A stretch of DNA of 64,000 nt from Streptomyces xylophagus. GTDB taxonomy: Bacteria > Actinomycetota > Actinomycetes > Streptomycetales > Streptomycetaceae. The notes under the pieces are model-generated. The model saw nothing but the letters and a program-made list of their open reading frames with translations, did no database searches and was not told where the DNA came from. The position numbers and the translations under genes were made by a program. Positions 54,869 to 64,000 of the stretch are shown here, one piece after another (the first letter of the stretch is position 1; each line of letters opens with the position of its first letter). The stretch spans positions 62,001-126,000 of the forward strand of contig NZ_JNWO01000032.1 of assembly GCF_000716435.1 (NCBI RefSeq). The letters run 5' to 3'.

Positions 54869-56574
54869 GCGGGGAGGACCCACATGGGGTTGGAGTAGAA
54901 CCAGAGGTCCTTCCACGGGTCGGCGTCGCCGAGGACGTCCATCGCGGGGCCTGCGGGGTCTACGGCCGCGCCGTTGACGCCTACGGCGGAGCGGTTGCCG
55001 TCGGTGCCGCGGAGGCGGACGTAGACCGGCTTGTCCAGGCGGCCGAGGGAGTACGTGAGGCGGACGGTGCCCGACGACTTGTCGACCTCGAAGGACTTGA
55101 CGACCTTCGTGCTCGGGGTGGAGAAGGTGTCCTTGTCCGCTACCGGGCCTGTGACATCGCCCTGGATGACGTCGACTCGGGCCAGAGTGGGTTGGAACTG
55201 GGCCCAGTTGGGGCCGTTGGACAGGCTGATCTTGATGACCAGGTCGACCTGGGCGCCTCGGCGGACGTGCAGTGCGCCGCCGAGGGTGACCTCGCGGCCG
55301 CCGTAGGAGAGGCGGGCGTCGAGGCCGCTGATCAGGCCGCCGTGGTCGACCCAGACGCGGCCCGCGCGGATGCCGTCCATGACCGCCTTGTAGGCGAACG
55401 AGGTCGCGCCGACGTGGGTGCGGGAGTACTGGCCGGGCCAGAAGTCGGTGTCTGTGAGGCTGATGCCGCCGCTGTAGATGGGGTCCTCGTAGCGGCCGTT
55501 GGCGTTGAAGTCGCCGCCGGGGCCGCGCAGGGCGGTGTCCGCGTAGACGTTGTGGGAGTCGGAGTTGGCGGTGATCCACCAGGGCTTGCCCTCGGCGAGG
55601 AGGCTGTCCCACAGGCCGCCGACCGTGGCGGTCATCCAGTCGAAGCCGCCCCAGGTGCGGTAACTCTCCAGCGGGTAACCGGCGAAGGAGTCGGCGCTGG
55701 GGCTGTTGTCGTAGATGCCGCGTCCGCTGCCCGGGCCGTTCGGCTTCGGGATGCCGCCCGCCTGGTGGCCGGGGGCGCCCTCCATGCCGACGGCGATCGT
55801 GGGCTGCGCGTCGCGCCAGCCGCGGATCTCGTGCGGGGAGTCGATGCCCTTGCGCGCCGGGTGGTTGGCGAGGAAGAGGGCGTCCTTGACCTTGCGGCGG
55901 CGGACCTGGTCGGCGAGGAAGTTGATGCCCGCGATGGCGAGGGCCTCGTTGGCGGGCGAGTTGCCGCTCGCGTTGTTGACGCTGCCGTCGAAGGAGTTCT
56001 CGAACTCCTTGAGCACGGCGACCTCGTTGGAGCCGGGGTGCACGAAGACCGTGCCGTGCTCGGCGCCCGGGATGTTCCACTCCAGGCCCTGGAAGACGAG
56101 GGTGTCCTCGGTCTTGTCACGGGCGTCGACGATGTCCGGATTGACCTTCTCCACACCGATCTTGGCGTGTGCGACGCTGCCGTGGTCGGTGATGACCATC
56201 CAGTCCAGGCCGTGCGCGTTCGCCTGGCGTACGTGGTCGATGACCCGGTACTTCGCGTCGCTGCTGTACTGCGTGTGGATGTGGTGGTCGCCGGCCAGCC
56301 ACAGGTAACCGCCGTTGCCCTTCGACGACTTGGCCGTGTGCTCCTGCACCGACGCGGCTGCCTCCCCCGCGCCGGCGAGCACGCTGCCCGCCGCAAGTCC
56401 CGCGCCGAGCAGGCCCGTTCGGCGCAGCATGCCTCTTCGCGACAGCTGACTGGGCGTCAACTCCTCGTCCGGTACCGACGTGTCGAGGGCGGGCGGCAGC
56501 GAGCCGGCGTCCCCGTCCCCGTGGTGGTGATGGTGGTGGTGACCGTGGTCGCCGTGACTGTGGCCGTGGCTCAT
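54865..56574 (-). CDS. Tat-exported PHP-domain metal phosphoesterase with His-rich head
   Basis: A 569-residue protein. Eleven His lie in the first 18 residues, an unusually long charged region before a twin-arginine signal 'LSRRGMLRRTGLLGAGLAAG' (44-63) and a likely cleavage at 'GEAAAS' near 74. The mature part begins with PHP metal motifs 'GDHHIHTQYSSD' (95-106) and 'VITDHGSVAHAKIG'. Later come 'GLEWNIPGAEHGTVFVHPG' and 'ANSDSHNVYAD'. The substrate of this secreted phosphoesterase is unknown. The ATG at 56574 has GGGAG 6 bp upstream. The His cluster may bind Zn, Ni or Mn before folding; this is inference. Confidence 0.9.
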   Translation of the reverse strand: MSHGHSHGDHGHHHHHHHGDGDAGSLPPALDTSVPDEELTPSQLSRRGMLRRTGLLGAGLAAGSVLAGAGEAAASVQEHTAKSSKGNGGYLWLAGDHHIHTQYSSDAKYRVIDHVRQANAHGLDWMVITDHGSVAHAKIGVEKVNPDIVDARDKTEDTLVFQGLEWNIPGAEHGTVFVHPGSNEVAVLKEFENSFDGSVNNASGNSPANEALAIAGINFLADQVRRRKVKDALFLANHPARKGIDSPHEIRGWRDAQPTIAVGMEGAPGHQAGGIPKPNGPGSGRGIYDNSPSADSFAGYPLESYRTWGGFDWMTATVGGLWDSLLAEGKPWWITANSDSHNVYADTALRGPGGDFNANGRYEDPIYSGGISLTDTDFWPGQYSRTHVGATSFAYKAVMDGIRAGRVWVDHGGLISGLDARLSYGGREVTLGGALHVRRGAQVDLVIKISLSNGPNWAQFQPTLARVDVIQGDVTGPVADKDTFSTPSTKVVKSFEVDKSSGTVRLTYSLGRLDKPVYVRLRGTDGNRSAVGVNGAAVDPAGPAMDVLGDADPWKDLWFYSNPMWVLPA

Positions 56575-56747
56575 GTTCAACTCCCGCTGGAATGCAGGGA
56601 CCTTCACGCTCGGACGTGCAGAGTCTGAAAAGGAGCGGTGAACAGCGGGAGTCGCGGTGGTGGTGTGGCAAAGAACGAGTCATGCACGGCTATAACACCG
56701 GTCATGCGAAGCTTTGTCGTCGGTCATCCTTCGCCCCTGCGTTCTGT

Positions 56748-58397
56748 TTATCCTTCGCCCCTGCGCACCGCGCCCGCCAGGATCCAGCCCTCCATCGCCT
56801 CGTACCGCCGGCGCTGTTCCTCCTCCTTCGCCCGGCCCGAGGCGACCGTGCCGAGCCAGCCGAAGGCGAAGCCGAGGGGGATCGTGACGAGTCCTGTCGT
56901 CGTGAACGGGAACCAGTTGAAGTCGGCGTGAGGGAAGGCGGCGGTGGCCGAACCGGAGACCAGGTTCGTGCCCGGCATCAGCACCAGCACGGAGAGCGTG
57001 CCGCCAATGAGCGTGCTGAGCAGGCCCGTTCGGGTGTAGCGGCGCCAGAAGAGGCTGTAGACGAGGGCGGGCAGTATGGCCGAGGCGCCCAGGCAGAAGG
57101 ACAGGGTCACCAGGGGTTGCAGGCCCCGGTGCTGGACCAGTGTCGCGAGCAGGATCGCCGGAACGCCCACCGCCAGCGCCGAGTAGCGGGCCAGTGTCAT
57201 CTCGCGGTGGACCGGCATCTCCTGGACGCGGGTCGCGAAGACGTCGTGGGCGAGGGAGTTGGCGCAGGCGAGGATCATCCCGGCGACCGAGGCGAGCAGG
57301 GTCAGGAAGACGGCCGTGGTGACGGTGGTGAACAGGAGGGTCTCCGTCGCCGACATGCCCGCGCCGAACACCGCCCGCGAGCCCAGCAGATAGGCCGTGT
57401 TGCCCTGCGGGTCGGCCTGCGCGATCGCCGCCCGGCCGATCAGCGCCGTGGCACCGAACCCGACGACCGTCACGATCACCACGAACAGCGCCACGCTCGA
57501 CACCGCCCACGACATCGACCGCCGCACCTGCCGGGCGCTCGACGCCGTGTACATGCGCATCGTGATGTGCGGGAGACAGGCGCCGCCGAGGACGACCGTC
57601 AGCTGCGAACTGATCATGTCCAGCCGGGGACTTGGGCCACCGGCGAACTCGAGTCCCGAGTGGAGGAAGGACGAACCGACCCCGCTCCGCTCGGCCGCCG
57701 TGTCGAAGAAGGCGCCCAGGTCCCAGTGGAAACGGTTCAGAACGAGCACGGCGATCACCGTTCCCGAACCGAGCAGCATCACGATCTTCAGGATCTGGAT
57801 GAGGGCGGTGCCCTTCATGCCGCCGATCGCCGCGTAGCTGATCATCAGCGCGCCCAGGCCGATGATGCAGCCGGTCTGGAGGAAGTCACTGGAGAAGCCG
57901 AGGATGAACGCCAACAGCTGCCCCGCGCCCGCGAGTTGGACCAGCATCAGCGGCAGCAGCGCGATGATGGTCACCGCGCACGCGACGATACGTACGGACC
58001 GTCCCGGCATACGGCGGCCGAGCGCGTCGCCCATCGTGAACCGGCCCGCGTTGCGCAGCGGTTCGGCCAGCAGGAACATCAGCAGCATCAGGGACAGGGC
58101 TGTGCTCAGCGCGAGGACCACTCCGTCGTAGCCGCACAGCGCGATCACCCCGCCCGTGCCCAGCACGCTCGCCGCGGAGATGTAATCGCCCGCTATGGCA
58201 AGGCCGTTGCGCAGGGGGGAGAGGGAACCGTACCCCGTGTAGAACTCGTCGAGGTCGTCGCGGTCCGGGCCCGTCATCACACACAGCAGGAGGGTGATCG
58301 TGGCGACGGTGGAGAACGCCACCAGCGACATCGTCTGCGAGGAATCCCTGAAGCCGGTCATCGCCGTCACCACGGTCGGTGTCGTCGGCGCGGTCAC
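56748..58397 (-). CDS. SSS-family cation/organic-acid symporter (ActP-like)
   Basis: A 549-residue transporter with about 13 transmembrane helices. It has the SSS core 'LRNGLAIAGDYISAASVLGTGGVIALCGYDG' (about 62-92) and 'LLFTTVTTAVFLTLLASVAGMILACANSLAHDVF'. This is the acetate/propionate/pyruvate-type subgroup, which is usually paired with a DUF485 protein, as here. The GTG start overlaps the DUF485 gene stop by 4 nt. The exact substrate is not shown by the sequence. Just past the stop a 16-bp direct repeat (ATCCTTCGCCCCTGCG at 56728 and 56750) spans the C-terminus. Confidence 0.92.
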   Translation of the reverse strand: MTAPTTPTVVTAMTGFRDSSQTMSLVAFSTVATITLLLCVMTGPDRDDLDEFYTGYGSLSPLRNGLAIAGDYISAASVLGTGGVIALCGYDGVVLALSTALSLMLLMFLLAEPLRNAGRFTMGDALGRRMPGRSVRIVACAVTIIALLPLMLVQLAGAGQLLAFILGFSSDFLQTGCIIGLGALMISYAAIGGMKGTALIQILKIVMLLGSGTVIAVLVLNRFHWDLGAFFDTAAERSGVGSSFLHSGLEFAGGPSPRLDMISSQLTVVLGGACLPHITMRMYTASSARQVRRSMSWAVSSVALFVVIVTVVGFGATALIGRAAIAQADPQGNTAYLLGSRAVFGAGMSATETLLFTTVTTAVFLTLLASVAGMILACANSLAHDVFATRVQEMPVHREMTLARYSALAVGVPAILLATLVQHRGLQPLVTLSFCLGASAILPALVYSLFWRRYTRTGLLSTLIGGTLSVLVLMPGTNLVSGSATAAFPHADFNWFPFTTTGLVTIPLGFAFGWLGTVASGRAKEEEQRRRYEAMEGWILAGAVRRGEG

Positions 58398-58864
58398 CGT
58401 GCCGCCTCCCGTCTGGCGTCCAGTTCGGCCTGCTTGCGGATGCGGTCCGCGAGGGGGTCGACGCGGCGCCGGGCCGTGTGCTCGTAGAGCGCTATCGCCA
58501 GCCAGGTGACGGGGAGTTGGACCAGCGCGAGCAGCAGTCCGGTGGGCACACCGCCGGTGACGGTGCTCGACATCAGCGAGGGCGCGAACGCGGAGAGGCC
58601 GAGGAAGAGGCAGAAGTAGCCGAGCGCGGTGAGGGTCGCCACGCGGCGCTGACGGCGGTACGCGCCGCGCAGGACGCGCAGATCGCGGTGGTTGCCGAGG
58701 GCGGGGCGACGGGGCAGACGGCGGCGTTCGGGCGGGGGCGGGGGTGGCTGCCAGGGGTAGGTGAGGCGGGGCGGGGACGGGTCGTGCGGGGCGCGCGAAC
58801 CATGCGGGGGGTAGGGGTCGTACGGGGCGTATGAATCATGCGGAGGGTACGGGTCGTAGGACAT
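58394..58864 (-). CDS. DUF485 membrane protein, partner of the symporter
   Basis: A 156-residue protein with a Tyr/Pro/Asp/His-rich head ('SYDPYPPHDSYAPYDPYPPHG', 2-22) and an Arg/Pro linker. The DUF485 domain has two helices (about 77-97 and 108-128) and ends with a charged tail. DUF485 proteins (YjcH-type) accompany ActP-type symporters. The ATG at 58864 follows AAGGAG; 22 open codons earlier lack support. Confidence 0.88.
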   Translation of the reverse strand: MSYDPYPPHDSYAPYDPYPPHGSRAPHDPSPPRLTYPWQPPPPPPERRRLPRRPALGNHRDLRVLRGAYRRQRRVATLTALGYFCLFLGLSAFAPSLMSSTVTGGVPTGLLLALVQLPVTWLAIALYEHTARRRVDPLADRIRKQAELDARREAAR

Positions 58865-59095
58865 CCCGTGCTCCTTGCGTGGCTCGGGTCCGTGGCGGCG
58901 GACCGCAGGGAGTTGGGCGGAGCGGGTCACGCACGTTACTCGCCGGTTGGGGGATGTGGGTGCTTTTCGCCGAACTGGGCGGTTGGTATGCGCTTACCGC
59001 GTCAACGGCCGCTGACCTCGGGTGTTGGGGGAGTTGACGCCGTCGGCCGCCGACTTGCTTCGCTCCGTGCCGCCCGCTGAGCAACTCGGCCTGCC

Positions 59096-60625
59096 TCACT
59101 GCTCCTTGAGGACCGGGAACCGTCGTGGCGCCAGGAACAGCAGCACCAGGAAGGCCACGCCGGCGGCACAACCCGCGCCGATGTACACCGCGTGCACCGC
59201 GTCCGCGATCGCCCGCCGGGTCGCCTCGGGCACCGCGCCCGCGTCGAGGCCCCGCGTCACCGAGTCCAGGTCGCTCGCGCCGCCGAGGCGGGACGCCAGT
59301 ACGCCGTTGGCGACCGCGCCGAATACCGACGCGCCGATCGTCTGGCCGGTCTGGCGGCAGAAGAGGACGGACGCGGTCGTCACGCCCCGCTCCTCCCACC
59401 CGACCGTCGACTGCACCCCGACGATCAGGGGCAGTTGGAAGAGTCCGAGGGCCGCGCCGAGCAGCAGCATCAGCGTCATCGGCTGCCAGGCCGCGCCCGG
59501 ATACGGCAGGAACGGGAACGCGAACAGGATCAGCGTCGCCGCCCCGATCCCGATCATCGCCGTGTTGCGGAAACCGATCCGCCGGTACACGTGCTGGCTC
59601 AACGCGGCCGACACCGGCCAGCTCAACGTCCATACGGACAGCACGAATCCGGCCATCACGGGTGCCAGGCCGAGCACCGACTGCGCGTACGTCGGCAGGA
59701 ACACGCTCGGCGCCACCATCAGCAACCCCAGTGCGCCCAAAGCCAAGTTGACCGCCGCGATCGTACGGCGCCGCCACACCCACCCGGGGATGATCGGCTC
59801 GGCCGCCCGCCGTTCGATCAGGACCACGAGTCCGGCCAGGGCAAGTCCCGTACCGAACAAGGCCATTGAGGGCGCCGACAGCCAGGGCCACGCCACTCCG
59901 CCCTGCACCAGTGCCGTGATCAGTACGCCTCCGCAGGCGAACACGGCCAGCGCGCCCGCCCAGTCGACGCGGGGGCGGGAGTCGCGGACGCGCTCCGGTT
60001 CGTGGAGGTGGCGGACGATCAGCCACAACGCCACTGCTCCGACAGGGAGGTTGACGAGGAAGATCCACCGCCAGCCCGCGTACGCCGCGAGCAACCCGCC
60101 CACACCGGGGCCCGCGACCGCCGACACCGCCCACACCGTGGACAGCTTCGACTGGATCTTCGGCCGTTCCTTGAGCGGGTACAGGTCGGCCGCGAGCGTC
60201 TGCACCGTGCCCTGCAACGCGCCGCCGCCCAGGCCCTGCACGATGCGGAACGCGATCAGCGCGCCCATGTTCCAGGCCGACGCGCACAGCAGCGAACCGG
60301 CGAGGAAGACCGCCGCGCCCGTGATCAGTACCGGTTTGCGGCCGAAGGTGTCGGAGAGCTTGCCGTAGACGGGCAGGGTGACCGTCACGGCCAGCAGATA
60401 GCCGGAGAACAGCCACGAGAAGATGGAGAAGCCGCCGAGATCGCCGACGATCTGCGGTACGGCCGTGGAGACGATGGTCGAGTCGAGGGCGGCCAGCGCC
60501 ATCGCGAGCATGAGGGCCGCGACGACCGCCTTCCGGCGCCGGTCGGGAGGGGCCGGCGTGGGCTGCTCGGCCGCCTCGGTTCGTATCTCGGTGTCGCTGT
60601 CGCTGTCCCGGTCCCCCTGGTCCAC
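59096..60625 (-). CDS. DHA2-type MFS exporter (14 TM)
   Basis: A 509-residue drug:H+ antiporter. A cytosolic Asp/Glu-rich head (1-30) is followed by 14 predicted helices. 'LDSTIVSTAVPQIVGDLGG' (motif D1) and 'GKLSDTFGRKPVLITG' (motif A) are present, as is 'AGPGVGGLLAAYAGWRWIFLVNLPVG' (motif C, DHA2 type). The substrate is unknown. A GTG at 60625 with AAAGGA 5 bp upstream is chosen over an ATG at 60646, which has no ribosome-binding site. No regulator gene is adjacent. Confidence 0.92.
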   Translation of the reverse strand: MDQGDRDSDSDTEIRTEAAEQPTPAPPDRRRKAVVAALMLAMALAALDSTIVSTAVPQIVGDLGGFSIFSWLFSGYLLAVTVTLPVYGKLSDTFGRKPVLITGAAVFLAGSLLCASAWNMGALIAFRIVQGLGGGALQGTVQTLAADLYPLKERPKIQSKLSTVWAVSAVAGPGVGGLLAAYAGWRWIFLVNLPVGAVALWLIVRHLHEPERVRDSRPRVDWAGALAVFACGGVLITALVQGGVAWPWLSAPSMALFGTGLALAGLVVLIERRAAEPIIPGWVWRRRTIAAVNLALGALGLLMVAPSVFLPTYAQSVLGLAPVMAGFVLSVWTLSWPVSAALSQHVYRRIGFRNTAMIGIGAATLILFAFPFLPYPGAAWQPMTLMLLLGAALGLFQLPLIVGVQSTVGWEERGVTTASVLFCRQTGQTIGASVFGAVANGVLASRLGGASDLDSVTRGLDAGAVPEATRRAIADAVHAVYIGAGCAAGVAFLVLLFLAPRRFPVLKEQ

Positions 60626-61026
60626 AGGATTCCTTTCCCCTTGCATCTATCTGCCGCGCACCAGCTTCCCACTTGAGCCTCACGTAGCGGCAGGGTGGAA
60701 GGTGAGCGGGCCGGTGGGTGGACCGAACCCCGAGACCGGCTCCACCCGGCGGTGGAGACCCCCTAAGGGTCCCTCCGTACTACGACCCGGGGACGGTTCG
60801 TACCGGCGGAGGAGGAGACGGACCGGGGGTCGTCCTTAACCTGGCTTTATGCCGCTGGGGGGCGGCAGGCCGAACCGCAGAGGGTGGGGTTTTCCCCCGG
60901 GAAAGACTGCGCTGAGCACCAGCGCGCCGGACCCCCTCCCGCCGCCAGACTCATCGTCGTAACCACTTGAACCGCATCGACCGGGCACCGGCACGCTCGT
61001 CCACCGACCGACTTAGGAGACATACC
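60626..61026. promoter_or_regulatory. 401-bp divergent intergenic region
   Basis: The region separates the MFS gene from the ABC transporter. No gene is supported. A perfect small hairpin CTCCACC-cggc-GGTGGAG (60740-60757) is the clearest structure; AGGAG at 61014-61018 is the ribosome-binding site of the ABC gene. Confidence 0.4.
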
Positions 61027-61815
61027 GTGACATCGGCTGTAACCATTCCCAGGCACGGGGGCACTGGAGGGCGTACGGCCGTTGCCGCGCGAGCGCGGCA
61101 GGTCGTCAAGGCGTACGGGGCCGGGGAGACCCGCGTCGTCGCCCTCGACCATGTCGACGTGGACATCGCCCGCGGCCAGTTCACCGCGATCATGGGCCCT
61201 TCGGGGTCCGGCAAGTCCACGCTCATGCACTGCCTCGCCGGGCTCGACACCGTGACGTCCGGGCAGATCTACCTGGACGAGACCGAGATCACCGGCCTCA
61301 AGGACAAGAGGCTCACCCAACTGCGCCGGGACCGGATCGGGTTCATCTTCCAGGCCTACAACCTGCTGCCGACGCTGAACGCGCTCGAGAACATCACGCT
61401 GCCCATGGACATAGCCGGCCGCAAGCCGGACAAGGGGTGGCTGGCGCAGGTCGTGGAGACGGTCGGGCTGTCGAGCCGGCTCAAGCACCGGCCCAACCAG
61501 CTCTCCGGCGGCCAGCAGCAACGCGTCGCCGTAGCACGGGCGTTGGCGGCCCGGCCCGAGATCATCTTCGGTGACGAGCCGACCGGAAACCTCGACTCCC
61601 GTGCGGGAGCAGAGGTGTTGGGCTTCCTGCGCCGCTCCGTGGACGAGCTGGGCCAGACCATCGTGATGGTCACCCACGACCCGGTGGCCGCGTCGTACGC
61701 CGACCGCGTCCTGTATCTCGCGGACGGCCGGATCGTCGACGAGATGTTCAAGCCGACCGCGGACGCCGTCCTCGACCGCATGAAGGACTTCGACGCGCGG
61801 GGGCGTACGTCATGA
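61027..61815 (+). CDS. ABC transporter ATP-binding protein, MacB/LolD-like
   Basis: A 262-residue ATPase. Walker A is 'GPSGSGKST' (about 59-67) and the Q loop follows in 'FIFQAYNLLPTLNALENI'. The signature is 'LSGGQQQRVAVARAL' (about 158-172), Walker B 'IIFGDEPTGNLD' and the H loop 'VMVTHDPVAASYADR'. The 'NLDS' and 'R..V..Y' pattern is typical of MacB-type mechanotransmission transporters. The GTG at 61027 has AGGAG upstream. The stop overlaps the permease start (ATGA), so the two form one transporter. Confidence 0.94.
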   Translation: MTSAVTIPRHGGTGGRTAVAARARQVVKAYGAGETRVVALDHVDVDIARGQFTAIMGPSGSGKSTLMHCLAGLDTVTSGQIYLDETEITGLKDKRLTQLRRDRIGFIFQAYNLLPTLNALENITLPMDIAGRKPDKGWLAQVVETVGLSSRLKHRPNQLSGGQQQRVAVARALAARPEIIFGDEPTGNLDSRAGAEVLGFLRRSVDELGQTIVMVTHDPVAASYADRVLYLADGRIVDEMFKPTADAVLDRMKDFDARGRTS

Positions 61816-64000
61816 CTGTCATGAAGACCTCGAGGCGCAACTTCTTCGCCCACAAAGGGCGGATGGCGCTCTCCGCGATAGCCGTGCTGCTGTCGGTGGC
61901 GTTCGTGTGCGGCACGCTGGTGTTCACCGACACGATGAACACGACGTTCGACAAGCTCTTCGCGGCCACCGCGTCCGATGTGACGGTCCTGCCGAAGACG
62001 GCCAAGGCCGACGGCAGCACCCCGCAGAACGGACTGCCCGAGTCGCTGCCGGCCTCCACGGTCGCGCAGGTGGCGAAGGCCCAGGGCGTCAAGTCCGTTG
62101 AGGGCGCCGTCAGTTCGATGAACGTGACCGTCGTCAACAGCGCCAACAAGAACATGGGGTCCTCGACCGGCGCGCCCACCATCGCGGGCAACTGGACGAA
62201 GAACGACCTGCGTTCGATGGAGATCACCTCCGGACACGCCCCGCGCGGCCCGACCGAGGTGATGGTCGACGCCGACACCGCCGACAAGCACCACCTCAAG
62301 ATGGGCGATTCGCTGCGCACGATCTCGCAGAAGGGTGACTTCACCGCGAGGATCGTCGGCATCGCCACCTTCAAGGTGACCAACCCCGGTGCGGCCGTCG
62401 TCTACTTCGACACCGCCACCGCGCAGCGCGAACTCCTCGGCGCCACCGGCCGGTTCACCCAGCTCGGCGTGACCGCCGCGAGCGGTGTGACGGACACTCA
62501 GCTCAAGCAGAACGTGGCCCAGACCCTCGCCTCGTCGGGGACGTACAAGATCCAGACGGCCAAGGAGAACGCCGACGAGAACCGCAAGGGCGTCGGCCAG
62601 TTCATGAACGTCATCAAGTACGCCATGCTCGGCTTCGCCGGGATCGCGTTCCTGGTGGGCATCTTCCTGATCATCAACACCTTCTCGATGCTGGTCACCC
62701 AACGGACCCGCGAAATAGGCCTGATGAGGGCGGTCGGCTCGTCCCGCGGGCAGGTCAACCGCTCGGTGCTGGTCGAGGCGACCCTGCTCGGGATCGTCGG
62801 CTCGATCCTCGGTGTCGGCGCCGGTGTCGGCATCGCCGTGGGCCTGATGAAGCTGATGGGCGCGGCGGGCATGGACCTGTCGACCCGGGACCTGACGGTG
62901 AAGTGGACGACCCCGGTGCTCGGCCTGCTCCTCGGCGTGATCGTCACCATCCTCGCCGCCTACCTCCCGGCCCGCCGGGCCGGCAAGGTCTCCCCGATGG
63001 CCGCGCTGCGCGACGCCGGTACACCGGCCGACGGCAAGGCGGGCTGGGTACGGGGCGTGATCGGCCTGATCCTGACGGGCATCGGCATCGCCGCCCTGAT
63101 CGGGGCGGCCACCGCCAAGAAGGCGACCGACGGTTCGCTGGTCCTCGGCATGGGCGTCGTGTTCTCCCTGATCGGCTTTGTCATCATCGGCCCGCTGCTC
63201 GCCAACGGGGTCGTACGGGTCATCAGCGTGGTCCTGCTGCGGGCCTTCGGGCCGGTGGGGCGCCTGGCCGAACGCAACGCGCTCCGCAACCCCAGGCGTA
63301 CGGGTGCTACGGGTGCGGCCCTGATGATCGGCCTCGCGCTGGTCGCCTGTCTGTCGGTGGTCGGCTCCTCGATGGTCGCCTCGGCGACGAGCGAACTGGA
63401 CAAGTCCGTCGGCGCCGACTTCATCGTCCAGGGCAACCAGCGGATCGTCCCGCAGGCGGAGAAGGCGATGGAGCGGTCGCCCGACCTCGTCCACGTCACC
63501 CGCTACAAGGATCTCGACGCCACCCTCACCTCGCCCGACGGCCAGAAGGACACCGACGGCATCACCGCCGCCGACCCGTCCTACGCCCAGGACCTGCGCC
63601 GCGCCACCACGGCCGGCGAACTGTCCGCCGCCTACGGCACCAACGCGATGTCGGTGGGCTCCAAGTACGCCAAGAAGCACGGCGTCCACGTCGGCGACAC
63701 GATCAACGTCGCCTTCAAGGGCGGCGAGACGGCGAAGCTGAAGGTCGCGGCGATCACGGACGACGACGTGGCCATCGACCAGGGCGCGCGGTACACCAGC
63801 ATCGCCACGATGCAGAAGTACCTCCCCGCGAACAAGATCCCGCCCAATGAGATCATGTTCGCCAAGGCCAAGGAAGGCCAGGAGAAGCAGGCGTACGCGG
63901 CCCTGAAGAAGGCCATGGAGCCGTACCCGCAGTACCAGGTGCGCGACCAGACCGACTACAAGCAGGAACTGAAGGACCAGATCGGCCAGCTCCTGAACAT
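61812..64000 (+). CDS. ABC transporter permease, FtsX/MacB-like (3' end beyond window)
   Basis: At least 729 residues, open to the right edge. An N-terminal helix (about 18-40) is followed by a large extracytoplasmic MacB-PCD-like domain (about 45-265). Three FtsX-type helices lie at about 272-400 ('GIAFLVGIFLIINTFSMLVTQRTREIGLMRAVGSSRGQV'). Two further helices follow at about 415-475, and another FtsX-type helix near 500 starts a second half ('RRTGATGAALMIGLALVACLSVVG'). This is the duplicated FtsX permease common in actinobacteria. It partners the ATPase just upstream. The substrate is unknown; such systems export lipids or peptides or act in envelope maintenance. Confidence 0.92.
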   Translation, partial: MTVMKTSRRNFFAHKGRMALSAIAVLLSVAFVCGTLVFTDTMNTTFDKLFAATASDVTVLPKTAKADGSTPQNGLPESLPASTVAQVAKAQGVKSVEGAVSSMNVTVVNSANKNMGSSTGAPTIAGNWTKNDLRSMEITSGHAPRGPTEVMVDADTADKHHLKMGDSLRTISQKGDFTARIVGIATFKVTNPGAAVVYFDTATAQRELLGATGRFTQLGVTAASGVTDTQLKQNVAQTLASSGTYKIQTAKENADENRKGVGQFMNVIKYAMLGFAGIAFLVGIFLIINTFSMLVTQRTREIGLMRAVGSSRGQVNRSVLVEATLLGIVGSILGVGAGVGIAVGLMKLMGAAGMDLSTRDLTVKWTTPVLGLLLGVIVTILAAYLPARRAGKVSPMAALRDAGTPADGKAGWVRGVIGLILTGIGIAALIGAATAKKATDGSLVLGMGVVFSLIGFVIIGPLLANGVVRVISVVLLRAFGPVGRLAERNALRNPRRTGATGAALMIGLALVACLSVVGSSMVASATSELDKSVGADFIVQGNQRIVPQAEKAMERSPDLVHVTRYKDLDATLTSPDGQKDTDGITAADPSYAQDLRRATTAGELSAAYGTNAMSVGSKYAKKHGVHVGDTINVAFKGGETAKLKVAAITDDDVAIDQGARYTSIATMQKYLPANKIPPNEIMFAKAKEGQEKQAYAALKKAMEPYPQYQVRDQTDYKQELKDQIGQLLN

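Noticed and set aside
56592..58487. 631-codon plus-strand frame opposite the symporter
   Set aside because: Shadow of the SSS and DUF485 genes; no domain, biased composition.

Overview
The window looks like the core chromosome of a Streptomyces species. It is very GC-rich, with strong third-position G/C bias and many GTG starts. The gene content is typical of the genus: RpfB, a conservon-type sensor kinase, DUF397/XRE and SUKH families, TamR/Tam, and orphan LuxR-type regulators. From memory, the order galT-galE-galK, tamR/tam, desaturase-TetR, ppc, pth, rplY, prs, glmU, SUKH cluster is conserved in streptomycetes; this was not checked by search.

Layout. 1-4.4 kb (minus): mannosyltransferase Pmt, an LRV-repeat protein and a penicillin-binding protein cut by the window edge. 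4.5-10.7 kb (plus): rsmI, a palindromic MITE-like element, a zinc-ribbon protein, tatD, rpfB, rsmA and ispE (RNA modification, wall resuscitation, isoprenoid precursor). 10.8-21.6 kb (plus): MHYT membrane protein, CvnA-like kinase, Tat-exported amidase, ABC-F ATPase, two tandem membrane-anchored beta-propeller paralogues and an orphan regulator with a degenerate receiver. 21.6-24.8 kb is a small accessory patch: an XRE/DUF397 pair, a truncated ATP-binding protein, a MerR-sliding-clamp fusion enclosed by inverted repeats, a nonsense-mutated small gene and intergenic repeats. 24.8-30.2 kb is the galactose locus: a Na+/solute symporter with a small membrane partner, divergent from galT-galE-galK. 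30.2-38 kb holds an MFS/unknown pair, a sulfotransferase, a GNAT, a LuxR regulator, tamR/tam/VOC and desaturase-TetR. 38.3-45.8 kb is housekeeping: ppc, pth, rplY, prs, glmU and tRNA-Gln(UUG). 47.6-53.1 kb is a SUKH/deaminase/nuclease cluster resembling polymorphic-toxin and immunity modules but without visible export signals. 53.3-64 kb holds a coiled-coil protein, a Tat-exported PHP phosphoesterase with an unknown partner, an SSS symporter with a DUF485 partner, a DHA2-type MFS exporter and a MacB-like ABC transporter cut by the window end.

The strongest candidates for something poorly described are the cluster at 47.6-53.1 kb, which holds two predicted deaminases, a WHH-nuclease-like domain and four immunity-type domains, and the MerR-DnaN fusion cassette at 23.1-24.6 kb. 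Coordinates of starts were chosen by ribosome-binding sites and family lengths; no database search was possible.
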